A DNA stretch of 64,000 bases from ATM1 sp003577165 (GCA_030263715.1 SZPM01000004.1:186001-250000); one strand, 5' to 3'. Counted from the stretch's first letter, positions 52,365 through 61,803 are shown. Notes: generated from the letters alone by a model not told the origin. Numbers and translations are program-made.

Positions 52365-53705
52365 ATGATCGGACGATTGGCAACCGTGCTGACGACTTGG
52401 TCGCAGCGGTGGGTTCCGGACGCTTACGTGATCGCTGTACTGCTGACGGCCATCGTGTTTCTGCTGGCAGTTTTCATTGGCGGCGTTACCGCCGCAGAAG
52501 CGGCAAGCGCATGGGGAACGGGTCTATGGGAACTGCTCGCGTTCGCGATGCAGATGTGCCTGATCATGCTGGCAGGCTACGTGCTCGCTCAGACGAAACC
52601 CGTCGGCGCGCTCCTCGAACGCCTCGCGGCAATGGCGACGTCCCCCACCCGGGCCGTCCTCGTCGTCGCCCTCTTCAGCATGATCAGCGCGCTCATCAAC
52701 TGGGGCCTCTCGATCTCCGCCTCCGCTGTGTGCGCGAAGATCGTTGCCAGAAAGTGTAGGACTGCGGACTTTCGGCTCCTTGTGGCATGCGCCTACTTGG
52801 GCATGTCCGCGACCTGGCACGCCGGGCTGTCAGCCTCTGCGCCTCTCCTCGTCGCGACGAGAGAACACGCCGACAAGACAGGAATTCCGCTCATTCCGGT
52901 TTCTGAAACGATCTTCTCATCGTTTAACATCGTCCTCACGCTCATCGTCCTCGTAGTGATCGCCGTGCTCGTCCCGCGGCTGCATCCGAAGCCTCAAGAC
53001 ACGGTCCCCCTCCCCGAAACCGCAGACATCGGTCACCAGCCGGAAGTCGTCCCGACTGAGTCCAACTCCTGGAGTGATGCCGTCGAACGGTGGCCCATCA
53101 TCTCGTGGGCCGTGGTCGTTCTCGCCACGAGCTTCCTGTGGCAACACTTCTCATCGAAGCCCATCGGCGAGGCCATTGACCTCAACACGGTGAATCTGAT
53201 CCTGTTGACTGCGGGCGTGCTGCTCCACTGGAACCCTCGCAGTTTCCTCTCTGCCTGCGAGAGGGGGGGGAGTTTCCTTTGGGGGATCGTGATTCAATTT
53301 CCGTTCTACGCGGGCATCTACGGCATCATCAAGTCAACGGCCCTTCAGGACAAGTTTGCCGACGTCTTCGTCCGCACCTCGACAGCCGACACTTTTCCCG
53401 TCATCGTGTACTGGTATTCCGGCATCGTCAATTACTTCGTGCCCTCTGGCGGGAGCAAGTGGTTCATCGAGGCCCCGTACATCATGCAGGCAGGCGCTGA
53501 GCACGGCGTCGCGGCGCCCCTCACGGTGCTCGCCTATGCATGGGGCGACATGATGACGGACGCGATTCAGCCCTTCTGGGCGATCCCTCTATTGGGACTG
53601 GCGGGACTAAAATTCCGCGACATCATGGGCTATCTCACCCTGGTGTTCATCGTGTACGCCGCTCTGGTCAGCGTAGCCTTCGCGTTCGCCCCGCGGTTCT
53701 TCTAA
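52365..53705 (+). CDS. Short-chain fatty acid transporter-like protein (AtoE family)
   Basis: 446 residues, about 11 hydrophobic segments. Family motifs include WVPDAYVIAVLLT, SMISALINWGLSISASAVCAKIVARK, HAGLSASAPLLVAT, QFPFYAGIYGII and YFVPSGGSKWFIEAPYIMQAG. AtoE carries acetoacetate/butyrate-type acids. ATG 52365 has GGGAGG 5 bp upstream; ATG 52350 is the in-frame alternative. It ends against the convergent miaB, overlapping by 4 bp. Confidence 0.9.
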   Translation: MIGRLATVLTTWSQRWVPDAYVIAVLLTAIVFLLAVFIGGVTAAEAASAWGTGLWELLAFAMQMCLIMLAGYVLAQTKPVGALLERLAAMATSPTRAVLVVALFSMISALINWGLSISASAVCAKIVARKCRTADFRLLVACAYLGMSATWHAGLSASAPLLVATREHADKTGIPLIPVSETIFSSFNIVLTLIVLVVIAVLVPRLHPKPQDTVPLPETADIGHQPEVVPTESNSWSDAVERWPIISWAVVVLATSFLWQHFSSKPIGEAIDLNTVNLILLTAGVLLHWNPRSFLSACERGGSFLWGIVIQFPFYAGIYGIIKSTALQDKFADVFVRTSTADTFPVIVYWYSGIVNYFVPSGGSKWFIEAPYIMQAGAEHGVAAPLTVLAYAWGDMMTDAIQPFWAIPLLGLAGLKFRDIMGYLTLVFIVYAALVSVAFAFAPRFF

Positions 53706-55102
53706 CCGACGACTTCGCCGTGGAAGCCCCACAGGTGCGCGCTGACGGCGCGAATGTGCAGCATCGCGCCTGGTTCTGCCGACTGTGGCGCGCGGAAGTG
53801 TACGGTCTTTCCGTGTCGAGTCAGGCCCTTGTGCAAGTTCGGGTCCTTTTCAGAGCACCCCTCCAACATGACCTCGAACACGTTGCCCACCTCGGATGCG
53901 TTGATCTCGCAAGTGATTCGGTTCTGGAGATCGATCAACGCCGCGAGCCTCGCCTTCTTTTCGGCGGCGGGCAGTTGATCCTCTCGGCTCGCTGCGTTCG
54001 TACCGGGCCGGGGCGAATATGCGAACATGAACGCGCCGTCGAATCGGAGCCGCTCGACGAATCGAAGCGTGTTCTCGAATTGCTCCCTCGTCTCTCCAGG
54101 GAAGCCGACGATGATGTCCGTCGTCACCGCCATGCCCGGAACCTCGCGGAGCCTGTGGTAAATCTCTTCGAAGGACTCCACGGTGTAGACGCGCCTCATC
54201 TGACGAAGCACGTCGTCGTCGCCGCTTTGCAGCGGAAGGTGGCAGTGCTCCATGACTTCAGGACAATCCCGATGCGCGGCGATCAGATCATCCCGGAAGT
54301 CACGAGGATAGGGGCTCGTGTAGCGAATCCGCTCGATTCCAGATATTCGGCTAATCTGCCACAGCAACTGAGCGAAGGGCACCTTGCCTTCCAGCAGGTT
54401 CTTTCCATAACTGTTGACGGTCTGCCCGAGGAGCGTAATCTCTTTCGTGCCCCGCTCCGCGAGCCGAGAAACCTCGTCGAGAATGTCTTCCGTCGGACGA
54501 CTCCTCTCGCGGCCGCGTGTCGTTGGCACAATGCAGAAGGTGCAGAACTTGTCGCAGCCGAACTGGATCGGAACAAACGCCTTCAACTTAGGCGCGCGCG
54601 CCACTTCACGCCTCGGGACGTCGGTGACGATCGCACCCCTCCGCTCGGGCAGTTCCAACCTCATCGCGAATCGCTGCTTCTGTCTGGCTTCTGCAACTAA
54701 ACCGGGGATCTGAGAGATCTGCGCCGTGCCGACGACGAAGTCGACATGAGGACACCTCTTTCGAATCTCGTCCGCCCGCAGCTGCGCCATGCACCCGCAG
54801 ACTCCGATGACGAGGTCGGGTCGCTCCTGCTTCTGTTTCCGAAGTTCGCCGAGGTAACTGAACGCCTTGTCCTCCGGCTTCTTGCGAACGCTGCATGTGT
54901 TGAGGAGAATCACCGACGCTTCCTCTTCGCGCTCGACCCGCCTCATGCCGAGTTCTTCGAGCCGAAGTTCCATCTGCTCGCTGTCCTCGACGTTCATCTG
55001 ACAGCCCCACGTCACGACCTTGTAGCCAAGCGACGCAAGCGAGGCGGCCGGAGTCCCGTCAGCCTGCGATTTCTCGATGACTTGGTCGATTGCGAACGAC
55101 AA
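53702..55102 (-). CDS. miaB: tRNA-2-methylthio-N6-dimethylallyladenosine synthase
   Basis: 466 residues. Radical SAM methylthiotransferase for A37 of tRNA. N-terminal UPF0004 domain with cysteines in TWGCQMNVEDSEQM, LNTCSVRKKPEDKAFS and GVCGCMAQ; radical SAM CDKFCTFCIVPTTRG; C-terminal TRAM domain. The three N-terminal Cys plus CxxxCxxC match two [4Fe-4S] clusters. Begins 3 bp after thrS, same strand. Confidence 0.97.
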   Translation of the reverse strand: MSFAIDQVIEKSQADGTPAASLASLGYKVVTWGCQMNVEDSEQMELRLEELGMRRVEREEEASVILLNTCSVRKKPEDKAFSYLGELRKQKQERPDLVIGVCGCMAQLRADEIRKRCPHVDFVVGTAQISQIPGLVAEARQKQRFAMRLELPERRGAIVTDVPRREVARAPKLKAFVPIQFGCDKFCTFCIVPTTRGRERSRPTEDILDEVSRLAERGTKEITLLGQTVNSYGKNLLEGKVPFAQLLWQISRISGIERIRYTSPYPRDFRDDLIAAHRDCPEVMEHCHLPLQSGDDDVLRQMRRVYTVESFEEIYHRLREVPGMAVTTDIIVGFPGETREQFENTLRFVERLRFDGAFMFAYSPRPGTNAASREDQLPAAEKKARLAALIDLQNRITCEINASEVGNVFEVMLEGCSEKDPNLHKGLTRHGKTVHFRAPQSAEPGAMLHIRAVSAHLWGFHGEVVG

Positions 55103-55105
55103 CTT

Positions 55106-56851
55106 CTAACCCTCTGCTATCCGAAGGAACTCCTCCAGCGACTTCGCTCCGAGATCTCCCGCTTCGCGGCTACGCACGCTGACAGTATTGTTCTCGATGT
55201 CCTTGTCGCCGAGAACGAGCATATACGGGATCTTCTGATGCTGATTCATCAAGATCTTCTTTCCTAGTCGCTCCGAGGAGTCGTCCACGGAGATTCGCCA
55301 ACCCGGGCGCCCCGCGAGGATCTTGTCTCGCAGCTTGTACGCCGCGTCATTGTGCCGATCCGCAATCGGCAGGATCGCGATCTGCACGGGCGCAAGATGG
55401 AAAGGGAAGGCTCCGCCGTAGTGCTCCGTCAATAGGCCGATCATCCTCTCAAGCGATCCGAACGGCGCGCGGTGAATCATCACGGGCTGGTGCGGCTGGC
55501 CGTCTTCGCCCGTGTACTCGAGTTCGAATCTCTCGGGCAGGTTGTAGTCCACCTGCACCGTCCCCATCTGCCAACTGCGGCCGAGGGCGTCCTTCACGAT
55601 CAGGTCGAGTTTCGGGCCGTAAAACGCCGCGTCGCCGGGAGACACCTCGTAGTCCATTCCCATCTCGTCGCAAGCCTGCTTGATCGCCGCTTCCGCCAAC
55701 TGCCAGTTCTCAGGCGATCCAACGTACTTCGCGCCCTCATCATCTCGCGTGCCGAGGCGCGCCGAATACTCGTTCAGACCGAGCCACTTCAAAACGTGAA
55801 TCGTGAGGTCCACGACGCCCTTAAATTCATCCAGCAGTTGGTCCGGGCGCATGAAAATATGAGCGTCGTCCTGCGTAAAGCCGCGGACGCGCAGCATGCC
55901 CGCCAGTTCGCCGCTCTGCTCATACCGGTACACCGTTCCGAACTCCGCGTAACGAATCGGCAATTCCCTGTAACTTCGGAGCGAGCTCCTGTAAATCTCA
56001 ATGTGGAACGGGCAGTTCATCGGTTTGAGGATGTGGATGTCACCGTCCTCATCGGTCATGAACGGATACATCTTCTCACGGAACGTGATGAGGTGCCCGC
56101 TCTTCTCATACAGCCTTTGATGTCCGATGTTCGGCGTCACCACCGGCTGGTACCCGCGCTTCAGCTGCTCCGCGCGAAGGAAGTCCGTGAGAATCTCACG
56201 GAGGATCGCGCCTTTCGGCAGCCACAGAGGCAATCCCTGGCCGACGGTGTGCGAGAACATGAACAGGCCCAGTTCCCGCCCGAGCACTCGATGGTCGCGC
56301 TTCTTCGCTTCCTCCAAATTGTGGAGGTATCGCTCTAACTCCTCGGCCGATTCGAATGCCGTTCCGTAAAGGCGCGTCAGCATCTTGTTCCTCTCGCTGC
56401 CGCGCCAGTACGCGCCCGCGACCGTGAGAAGTTTGAAGTTCTCGATATCGCCCGTGCACTCCACGTGCGGACCCCGACAGAGGTCAGTGAACTCTCCCTG
56501 CGTGTAGAACGTGATGACGTCTCCCTCAGGGATGTCCGACAGGAGTTCGATCTTGTAAGGGTCCTGGTGAAGTCGCAAGATGCGATCGCGCGCTTGATCG
56601 CGCGTCAGTTCCTCTCGCACGATCGGCAGGTGGCGCGCTGCATTCTCGCGCATCTTCTCCTCGACCTTGGCCAAGTCCGCTTCCGTGAACTTCTGATCGC
56701 CAAAATCAATGTCGTAATAGAACCCGTTCTCGATTGGTGGGCCGATGGTCAGCTTCGCATCCGGATACAGTTGAAGCACCGACTGCGCCATCAGGTGAGC
56801 AGCCGAATGACGAAGCGCGTACAAGCGTGATTGTTCGTAGGATTGGCTCAT
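55106..56851 (-). CDS. thrS: Threonyl-tRNA synthetase lacking the TGS domain
   Basis: 581 residues against about 640. It starts MSQSYEQSRLYALRHSAAHLMAQSVLQLYPDAKLTIGPPIENGFYYDID, directly at the editing domain; the TGS/ubiquitin-like N-domain is missing. Editing His-rich site and LCRGPHVECTG are present. Class II motifs: motif 2 FGTVYRYEQSGELAGMLRVRGFTQDDAHIF, MNCPFHIEIY and motif 3 APFGSLERMIGLLTEHYGG; anticodon-binding domain at the end. TGS-less bacterial ThrRS forms exist. Followed by miaB. Confidence 0.95.
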   Translation of the reverse strand: MSQSYEQSRLYALRHSAAHLMAQSVLQLYPDAKLTIGPPIENGFYYDIDFGDQKFTEADLAKVEEKMRENAARHLPIVREELTRDQARDRILRLHQDPYKIELLSDIPEGDVITFYTQGEFTDLCRGPHVECTGDIENFKLLTVAGAYWRGSERNKMLTRLYGTAFESAEELERYLHNLEEAKKRDHRVLGRELGLFMFSHTVGQGLPLWLPKGAILREILTDFLRAEQLKRGYQPVVTPNIGHQRLYEKSGHLITFREKMYPFMTDEDGDIHILKPMNCPFHIEIYRSSLRSYRELPIRYAEFGTVYRYEQSGELAGMLRVRGFTQDDAHIFMRPDQLLDEFKGVVDLTIHVLKWLGLNEYSARLGTRDDEGAKYVGSPENWQLAEAAIKQACDEMGMDYEVSPGDAAFYGPKLDLIVKDALGRSWQMGTVQVDYNLPERFELEYTGEDGQPHQPVMIHRAPFGSLERMIGLLTEHYGGAFPFHLAPVQIAILPIADRHNDAAYKLRDKILAGRPGWRISVDDSSERLGKKILMNQHQKIPYMLVLGDKDIENNTVSVRSREAGDLGAKSLEEFLRIAEG

Positions 56852-57145
56852 GAGGGGTTCACCGGGTCGCTGGACTTGCGGCGGCCTGTGGAGTCGAGCG
56901 AGGAAGTACGCGAGTGCAGGTTGCCGCGGCGCCCTATGCGCGCCCGGTCGTTGAATCGCCGGTCCATGTGATGGTTCCCAAGCTGCTTCCTCGCGGTCGC
57001 AGAGGATACCCGAAGGACCCGTAAGCGAGGGCGGCCGGTCGGGTTTGCTTGCTATACTCCGGCGGGCAAGTACGAGAGGATCGGGCCGCCCTGCTGCGAG
57101 TCCCGCGATCCAAGCCGACGAAGCACCTTAGCGTCCCTCATTGGC
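56852..57145. other. Non-coding gap between thrS and the STAND ATPase (294 bp)
   Basis: Divergent intergenic region. It holds the extended -10 at 57050; I see no tRNA, long repeat or credible small gene. No clear Shine-Dalgarno precedes thrS. Confidence 0.6.
57050..57058 (+). promoter_or_regulatory. Extended -10 promoter TGCTATACT
   Basis: TGC followed by TATACT, about 88 bp before the first ATG of the STAND ATPase. No -35 of note, consistent with an extended -10 element. Confidence 0.4.
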
Positions 57146-59827
57146 ATGGAGACAGTCGAGACCGTCAGCATGATCCGCACACCGGACCAACGCGTCCGAG
57201 TCTTCGTCAGTTCGACGCTGCAGGAACTCGGGGAAGACCGCGCCGCTGCGCGCCGCGCAATCGAGGGCCTACGGCTGATTCCCGTGATGTTCGAGATGGG
57301 CGCCCGCCCCCACCCACCGAGAGACGTTTACCGCGCCTACCTCGAACAGAGCCAAATCTTCGTCGGCATCTATGGGAAGTCGTACGGGTGGATCGCACCC
57401 GACATGGAGGTCTCGGGCCTCGAGGACGAGTTCAACCTCTCCGACGGCAAGCCGCGGCTCATCTATTTCAAGGGGCGGGACCGGGAGCCGAGGCTCGCGG
57501 CGCTTGCCTCCCGAATCCGCGAGTCGGGCGTGTCGTACCGATCTTTCGAAACGGCAGAGGAGTTGGAAGGCCTTCTCGCCAACGACCTCGCCCTCCTCCT
57601 GAGCGAGCGCTTCGAGACCGCGCAGCCTCCGAAGCCAATCCATCGCCCCCGGGCCGCTCTGCCGATCCCAGGCACACCCCTTGTTGGCCGAGAGGCGGAT
57701 GTCGAGGCCTGCCGCGGACTGATCCTGTCGGACGAAGTCCGTCTGCTATCCCTCCTCGGCCCTGGCGGGATCGGCAAGACGAAGCTCGCAATCGAAGTTG
57801 CGCGCCGGGTCGAAGAACGGTTCGCTGCGCCGGTGACCTACATCCCCCTTGCAGGAGTGCGAGACACAGACCTCGTGCCGGTTGTCCTCCTCAACTACCT
57901 GATTGGCCACGGCCTACCCTCGACGGACGCGATGCAGACCCTTTTCGCGAACCTGCCTCCGGATCCGCGCCTCGTTGTCCTCGACAACTTCGAACACCTC
58001 ATGAACGCTGCGGTGTACGTCTCCCAACTCCTCGAGGGTTGCTCGGGGATCAAGGTGATCGTGACGAGTCGAGAGCCCCTGCGCATCGCCGCCGAGCACG
58101 AGTATCGCGTCCCGCCCCTTGGGCACCCTGCCGCTGGAGCAGCCGGCCTGGACCGATCCGCTCTCGAAAGGATGCCGGCAGTGCGCCTCTTCGTCGACCG
58201 GGCGAAGTCCGTGCGACCAGACTTCACGTTGGACGACGACAACGCGGAGGCCGTTGCGGAAATAAGCGCAAAACTCGAGGGCATCCCTCTTGCGATCGAA
58301 CTCGCGGCGGCCCGGGTCAAGATGCTCAGCCCACAGGAGATGATCAGGCTTCTCGATAAGGGAATCGAATTGCTGTCAATTGGTAGAAGGGACGCGCCAG
58401 ATCGCCACAAAACTCTCCGCGCCACCATTGACTGGAGTTACAGTCTCCTTACTGACGAGGAGAAGAGATTGCTCAACCGCCTCGCGGTCTTCGTAGGCGG
58501 ATGCGCTCTGCCGGATGCCTATGCCGTGACCGGCCCAAACGACACATTCGTGCTCGACGACACGGTGCCGCGAAAGACTCTCTACCCGACAGGAGAGGAG
58601 CGCTCGCGTGACCTGCCAACGCCCTCACCCGACTTCATCGACCGCATGGAGTCTTTGTTGTCGAAGAGCCTCATGCGCGTGGAGACGGGAGTTTCCGGCG
58701 AGTCGAGGTTTCACCTATACGAGTCCGTCCGAGAGTACGCACTCGAGAAGCTAGAAGAAACGGGCGAAGCCTCAGAGACATACGCAAGACACTGCAGGTA
58801 CTTCCTCTTCACCGGGGAAGCGGAGTGGCCGCGAACATGGAGCTCGTCGGCTCATTCCGCCTTGCGACGAGGTGACGAACGGATCTCTGATGTGCTCGCC
58901 GCCCTCCATTACGCGATCCAGGAGCAACCGGAGTACGGATTGCGAATGGTCATATCCTTGGGCGAATATTGCGACATCCGCCAATTGAGGGAGTCAACGC
59001 AGTGGATTCGTTCGGCAATAGATCGGTACATCGAGGCCGGGGGCAGAGACGAACGACTCATCAACATCGCCAAACTCGAACTCTCCCGCCGCCTCTTCCG
59101 CGAGGAAAAGTGGCACGAGTTCTTTACCATCGTGGATGAAGTGGAAGCTTATGCGCAAGAGTCGGGTGAAAAGTACATCTACGTGGACGCGGTGCAGAAT
59201 CGAACAATGGCGCAGGCTTACGCATTCAAACTCGCCGAGGTGCGCGAGGCCGTGAAGGCGGTGATGCCGATAGCAGAAGAGATCGGCTATGACTTCGGCA
59301 AGATGTGCCTGTTGCAGAACCTGGGAGGTGCGGAGGCCTTTGCGGGAAGCCAGACGGATGCCGAGAGCCTGCTTGAGGAGAGCGCGCGGCTGGCTGTCAG
59401 ACTTCGCGCAAAGCGCCGTGCGGGCATCTCCTTTTGTGTCCTCTCCGGTGTCTGCTTCCGCCTCGGAAAAGTTGCGAAGGGCCTCCGCGCTCTCCGGGAC
59501 TCTTTCCTCTTAGTGCGCGAGATGGGAGATCGTGTGCTCCTGCACTACGGTCTGACGCACCTTGCGCTCGCCTACATGACTATCGGAGATATCGCCATGG
59601 CTGCGAAGACTGTCGGCGTCGCGATCGGCCACAGCCGCCGGACGGGAGTTGGTTTCGTCCCCGCAGTTTATGAGGACTTCAAGAAACTGGAGGAGGAAGC
59701 AGCGAGGACCATAGGCGACGCGCGGTATCGACAGTGTGTGGAAGAAGGGGAACAAATCCAGTACGAAGAGGCGATCGAGGGCAGCATCGCCCAGTGCGAA
59801 GCGCTCCTGAAGGAGATGAAGGAATAG
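57146..59827 (+). CDS. DUF4062 - NB-ARC STAND ATPase with helical-repeat C-terminus
   Basis: 893 residues (ATG 57170 is an alternative). An N-terminal DUF4062 domain (about 16-125) carries VRVFVSSTLQELGEDR and IFVGIYGKSYGWI; DUF4062 is TIR-like. The NB-ARC ATPase core has Walker A GPGGIGKT at 205-212, Walker B LVVLDN at 276-281, sensor VTSRE at 306-310 and GIPLAIELAAAR at 379-390. A winged-helix-like segment (RLLNRLAVFVGG, RFHLYESVREYALEKL) and a helical TPR-like C-terminal half (about 545-893, no ligand motifs) follow. Such STAND proteins act as ligand-triggered switches in signalling, regulation or defence. No partner effector gene adjoins. Role inferred. Confidence 0.85.
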   Translation: METVETVSMIRTPDQRVRVFVSSTLQELGEDRAAARRAIEGLRLIPVMFEMGARPHPPRDVYRAYLEQSQIFVGIYGKSYGWIAPDMEVSGLEDEFNLSDGKPRLIYFKGRDREPRLAALASRIRESGVSYRSFETAEELEGLLANDLALLLSERFETAQPPKPIHRPRAALPIPGTPLVGREADVEACRGLILSDEVRLLSLLGPGGIGKTKLAIEVARRVEERFAAPVTYIPLAGVRDTDLVPVVLLNYLIGHGLPSTDAMQTLFANLPPDPRLVVLDNFEHLMNAAVYVSQLLEGCSGIKVIVTSREPLRIAAEHEYRVPPLGHPAAGAAGLDRSALERMPAVRLFVDRAKSVRPDFTLDDDNAEAVAEISAKLEGIPLAIELAAARVKMLSPQEMIRLLDKGIELLSIGRRDAPDRHKTLRATIDWSYSLLTDEEKRLLNRLAVFVGGCALPDAYAVTGPNDTFVLDDTVPRKTLYPTGEERSRDLPTPSPDFIDRMESLLSKSLMRVETGVSGESRFHLYESVREYALEKLEETGEASETYARHCRYFLFTGEAEWPRTWSSSAHSALRRGDERISDVLAALHYAIQEQPEYGLRMVISLGEYCDIRQLRESTQWIRSAIDRYIEAGGRDERLINIAKLELSRRLFREEKWHEFFTIVDEVEAYAQESGEKYIYVDAVQNRTMAQAYAFKLAEVREAVKAVMPIAEEIGYDFGKMCLLQNLGGAEAFAGSQTDAESLLEESARLAVRLRAKRRAGISFCVLSGVCFRLGKVAKGLRALRDSFLLVREMGDRVLLHYGLTHLALAYMTIGDIAMAAKTVGVAIGHSRRTGVGFVPAVYEDFKKLEEEAARTIGDARYRQCVEEGEQIQYEEAIEGSIAQCEALLKEMKE

Positions 59828-59840
59828 GCGGTCCGGCCCT

Positions 59841-61019
59841 CTACGGGATCTCGACCAGAATCGCAGTCGCCTCTCCGCCACCGATGCACGGAGTCGCAAT
59901 CCCGCGCTTTCCGCCTCGACGCCGAAGTTCGTGAATGAGCGTCAGCACCAGCCGCGCGCCGGTCATTCCGATCGGATGTCCGAGCGCGACTGCGCCGCCG
60001 TTCACGTTCATCTTCTCATGAGGTATCCCGACTTTGTCCGCGACTACGAGAGAAACCACCGAGAACGCCTCGTTCACCTCGAATAGGTCGATGTCACCAA
60101 CCGACAAGCCGGTCTTCGCAAGCAGCTTCTCGATCGCTGACGCTGGCGCAGTCGTGAACCACTCTGGCGCCTGTGCGTGCTGAGAATACGCGACGATCTT
60201 TGCAATCGGCTTTAGTCCCAGGCTCTCGGCGCGGTCCGCGGAACTCAGCACCAAAGCCGCGCCACCGTCGTTGATGGACGAGGCGTTTCCGGCTGTGACG
60301 ACTCCCTCCTTGTCGAAGGCCGGACGGAGCGAAGGGAGTTTCTCGATGTTCCCCCTCCCCGGCTCTTCGTCTTTGTCCACGAGTACCGGATCGCCCTTCG
60401 ACTGAGGAACTGGCACCGGCACGATCTCATCTGCAAAACGACACGACTCTTGAGCGGCTAGCGCGCGCCGATAAGACTCGGCGGCAAAGTCATCCTGCCT
60501 CTCTCTGGAGATCCCGCACTCTCGGCTGCACAACTCACCAGCGTGACCCATGTGAATGTTCTTGTATGGATCCCACAGGCCGTCGTGAATCATCAAGTCC
60601 ACCAACTCTCCGTTGCCCATTCGATATCCGGTGCGAGCCTTCGGCAGAGCGTAAGGCGCTTGAGACATCGACTCCATCCCCCCCGCCACGACGATGTCCG
60701 CGTCGCCGCACCGAATCGCCTGCGCACCCATCATCACGGCCTTCATTCCGCTTCCGCAGACCTTGTTGATCGTCGTGCAAGGAACGCTCTCAGGCAATCC
60801 GGCGAAAATCGCCGCTTGTCGGGCAGGCGCCTGCCCAATGCCTCCCGAAAGTACGTTGCCCATGAGCACCTCGTCGACTTGGTCTGGGGCAACGCCCGAG
60901 CGCTCCAACGCGGCTTGAATGGCGGCCGCCCCGAGTCTGGGCGCCGAGAGAGTGGCTAGCCCTCCCATAAACGCGCCGATCGGGGTTCGAACTCCGGACA
61001 GAATAACGGCTTCTTTCAT
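59841..61019 (-). CDS. Acetyl-CoA acetyltransferase (thiolase)
   Basis: 392 residues, family length. Active residues: nucleophile Cys in TTINKVCGSGMKAV, His in ALGHPIGMTGARL and Cys in GIATPCIGGGEATAIL. MKEAVILSGVRTPIGAFMGGL start and EVNEAFSVVSL near the end. Condenses two acetyl-CoA or acts in degradative thiolysis. Adjacent genes are not a fatty-acid cluster. Convergent with the STAND ATPase. Confidence 0.96.
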   Translation of the reverse strand: MKEAVILSGVRTPIGAFMGGLATLSAPRLGAAAIQAALERSGVAPDQVDEVLMGNVLSGGIGQAPARQAAIFAGLPESVPCTTINKVCGSGMKAVMMGAQAIRCGDADIVVAGGMESMSQAPYALPKARTGYRMGNGELVDLMIHDGLWDPYKNIHMGHAGELCSRECGISRERQDDFAAESYRRALAAQESCRFADEIVPVPVPQSKGDPVLVDKDEEPGRGNIEKLPSLRPAFDKEGVVTAGNASSINDGGAALVLSSADRAESLGLKPIAKIVAYSQHAQAPEWFTTAPASAIEKLLAKTGLSVGDIDLFEVNEAFSVVSLVVADKVGIPHEKMNVNGGAVALGHPIGMTGARLVLTLIHELRRRGGKRGIATPCIGGGEATAILVEIP

Positions 61020-61098
61020 CGCTTCTTCTCTAACTCTGGCAGGATGTTACCCCTCGAAAATTGGCCGCCCGTCGCCGAAACTCTTTACTGAATCGGGA

Positions 61099-61115
61099 GG
61101 CGCGGGGGACGCGCC
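61099..61115 (+). other. GGCGCG hairpin upstream of the ANTAR regulator
   Basis: GGCGCG, loop GGGGA, CGCGCC. First of two hairpins in the 185-bp thiolase-ANTAR divergent gap. Confidence 0.4.
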
Positions 61116-61139
61116 GAACGGTAACATAAGAGAGTCTGT

Positions 61140-61162
61140 GCGGTCGGAGTTAGGCTGACCGC
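61140..61162 (+). other. GCGGTC hairpin upstream of the ANTAR regulator
   Basis: GCGGTC, 11-base loop, GACCGC. With the hairpin at 61099 it forms a pair of stem-loops upstream of an RNA-binding regulator. Neither loop is the six-base ANTAR-type loop. Confidence 0.4.
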
Positions 61163-61204
61163 CACGGCCGAGCCCATGACGGCAGCTGGCACAGGGAACG
61201 AACC

Positions 61205-61777
61205 ATGCCGTCAGAACTTAAGAGTTATCGCATTCTCATCGCCGATGACGAGCCGATGATCCGGGAGACCCTTCGGAGTCAACTCGAATCGCTCGGGCAC
61301 GCCGTAGTCGCAGAAGCCACCAGTGGACCGGAAGCGGTGGAGAAGGCCGCGGAAGTTCGGCCGGACATCGCCATCATGGACATCCGCATGCCGGAAGGCA
61401 GTGGGATCGAGGCCGCCAAGAAGATGGCCGAGGAGATCGACTGCCCTGTGGTGCTCCTTACAGCCTACAGCGATGCCGACACCATCGACAGTGCCGCAGC
61501 CGCAGGGGCGTTCGCCTTCCTCTCCAAGCCGGTCAAAACGACCGACCTCGGTCCCGGAATCGAGATGGCCATCGCGAGATACAAGGACGTCCGCAGACTC
61601 GAAACGCGCCTTCGGAATCGAACGGTTCTCGACCGCGCGAAGGGCAAACTCATGGACAAGTTCCAACTGACGGAGGAAGAGGCCCACAAGCGCATCCACT
61701 ACGCCGCCCGCAGGCAGAACCGCACCATGGGTGAAGTGGCCGAAGACATCATCGAGAGGAACGTCTTTCCCGACTGA
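61205..61777 (+). CDS. Response regulator with ANTAR RNA-binding domain
   Basis: 190 residues. Receiver domain (1-120): acidic pocket Asp14-Asp15, phosphoacceptor Asp59 in AIMDIRMP, LTAYSD and Lys in LSKPVKTTD. ANTAR domain (about 130-185): RTVLDRAKGKLMDKFQLTEEEAHKRIHYAARRQNRTMGEVAEDII. ANTAR proteins act as antiterminators by binding paired hexaloop RNA stems; the RNA targets here are unknown. It sits between the thiolase and tkt. The kinase could be the GAF-domain protein at the left edge, but that is speculation. Confidence 0.95.
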   Translation: MPSELKSYRILIADDEPMIRETLRSQLESLGHAVVAEATSGPEAVEKAAEVRPDIAIMDIRMPEGSGIEAAKKMAEEIDCPVVLLTAYSDADTIDSAAAAGAFAFLSKPVKTTDLGPGIEMAIARYKDVRRLETRLRNRTVLDRAKGKLMDKFQLTEEEAHKRIHYAARRQNRTMGEVAEDIIERNVFPD

Positions 61778-61790
61778 CACGGCCTTTGGG

Positions 61791-61796
61791 TAGCAT
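61791..61796 (+). promoter_or_regulatory. TAGCAT -10 box, 7 bp before tkt ATG (leaderless-type)
   Basis: TAGCAT, seven bases, ATG at 61804. No Shine-Dalgarno and no -35. Fits the same pattern as the MFS and kdsB genes. Confidence 0.45.
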
Positions 61797-61803
61797 CCCG
61801 CCC

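Noticed and set aside
53540..54700. 386-codon plus-strand open frame opposite miaB
   Set aside because: Antisense shadow of miaB, overlaps the AtoE gene end, no domain recognised.
56852..57145. tRNA or small RNA in the thrS-STAND ATPase gap
   Set aside because: No cloverleaf, T-arm GGTTCRA pattern or stable long hairpin was seen.
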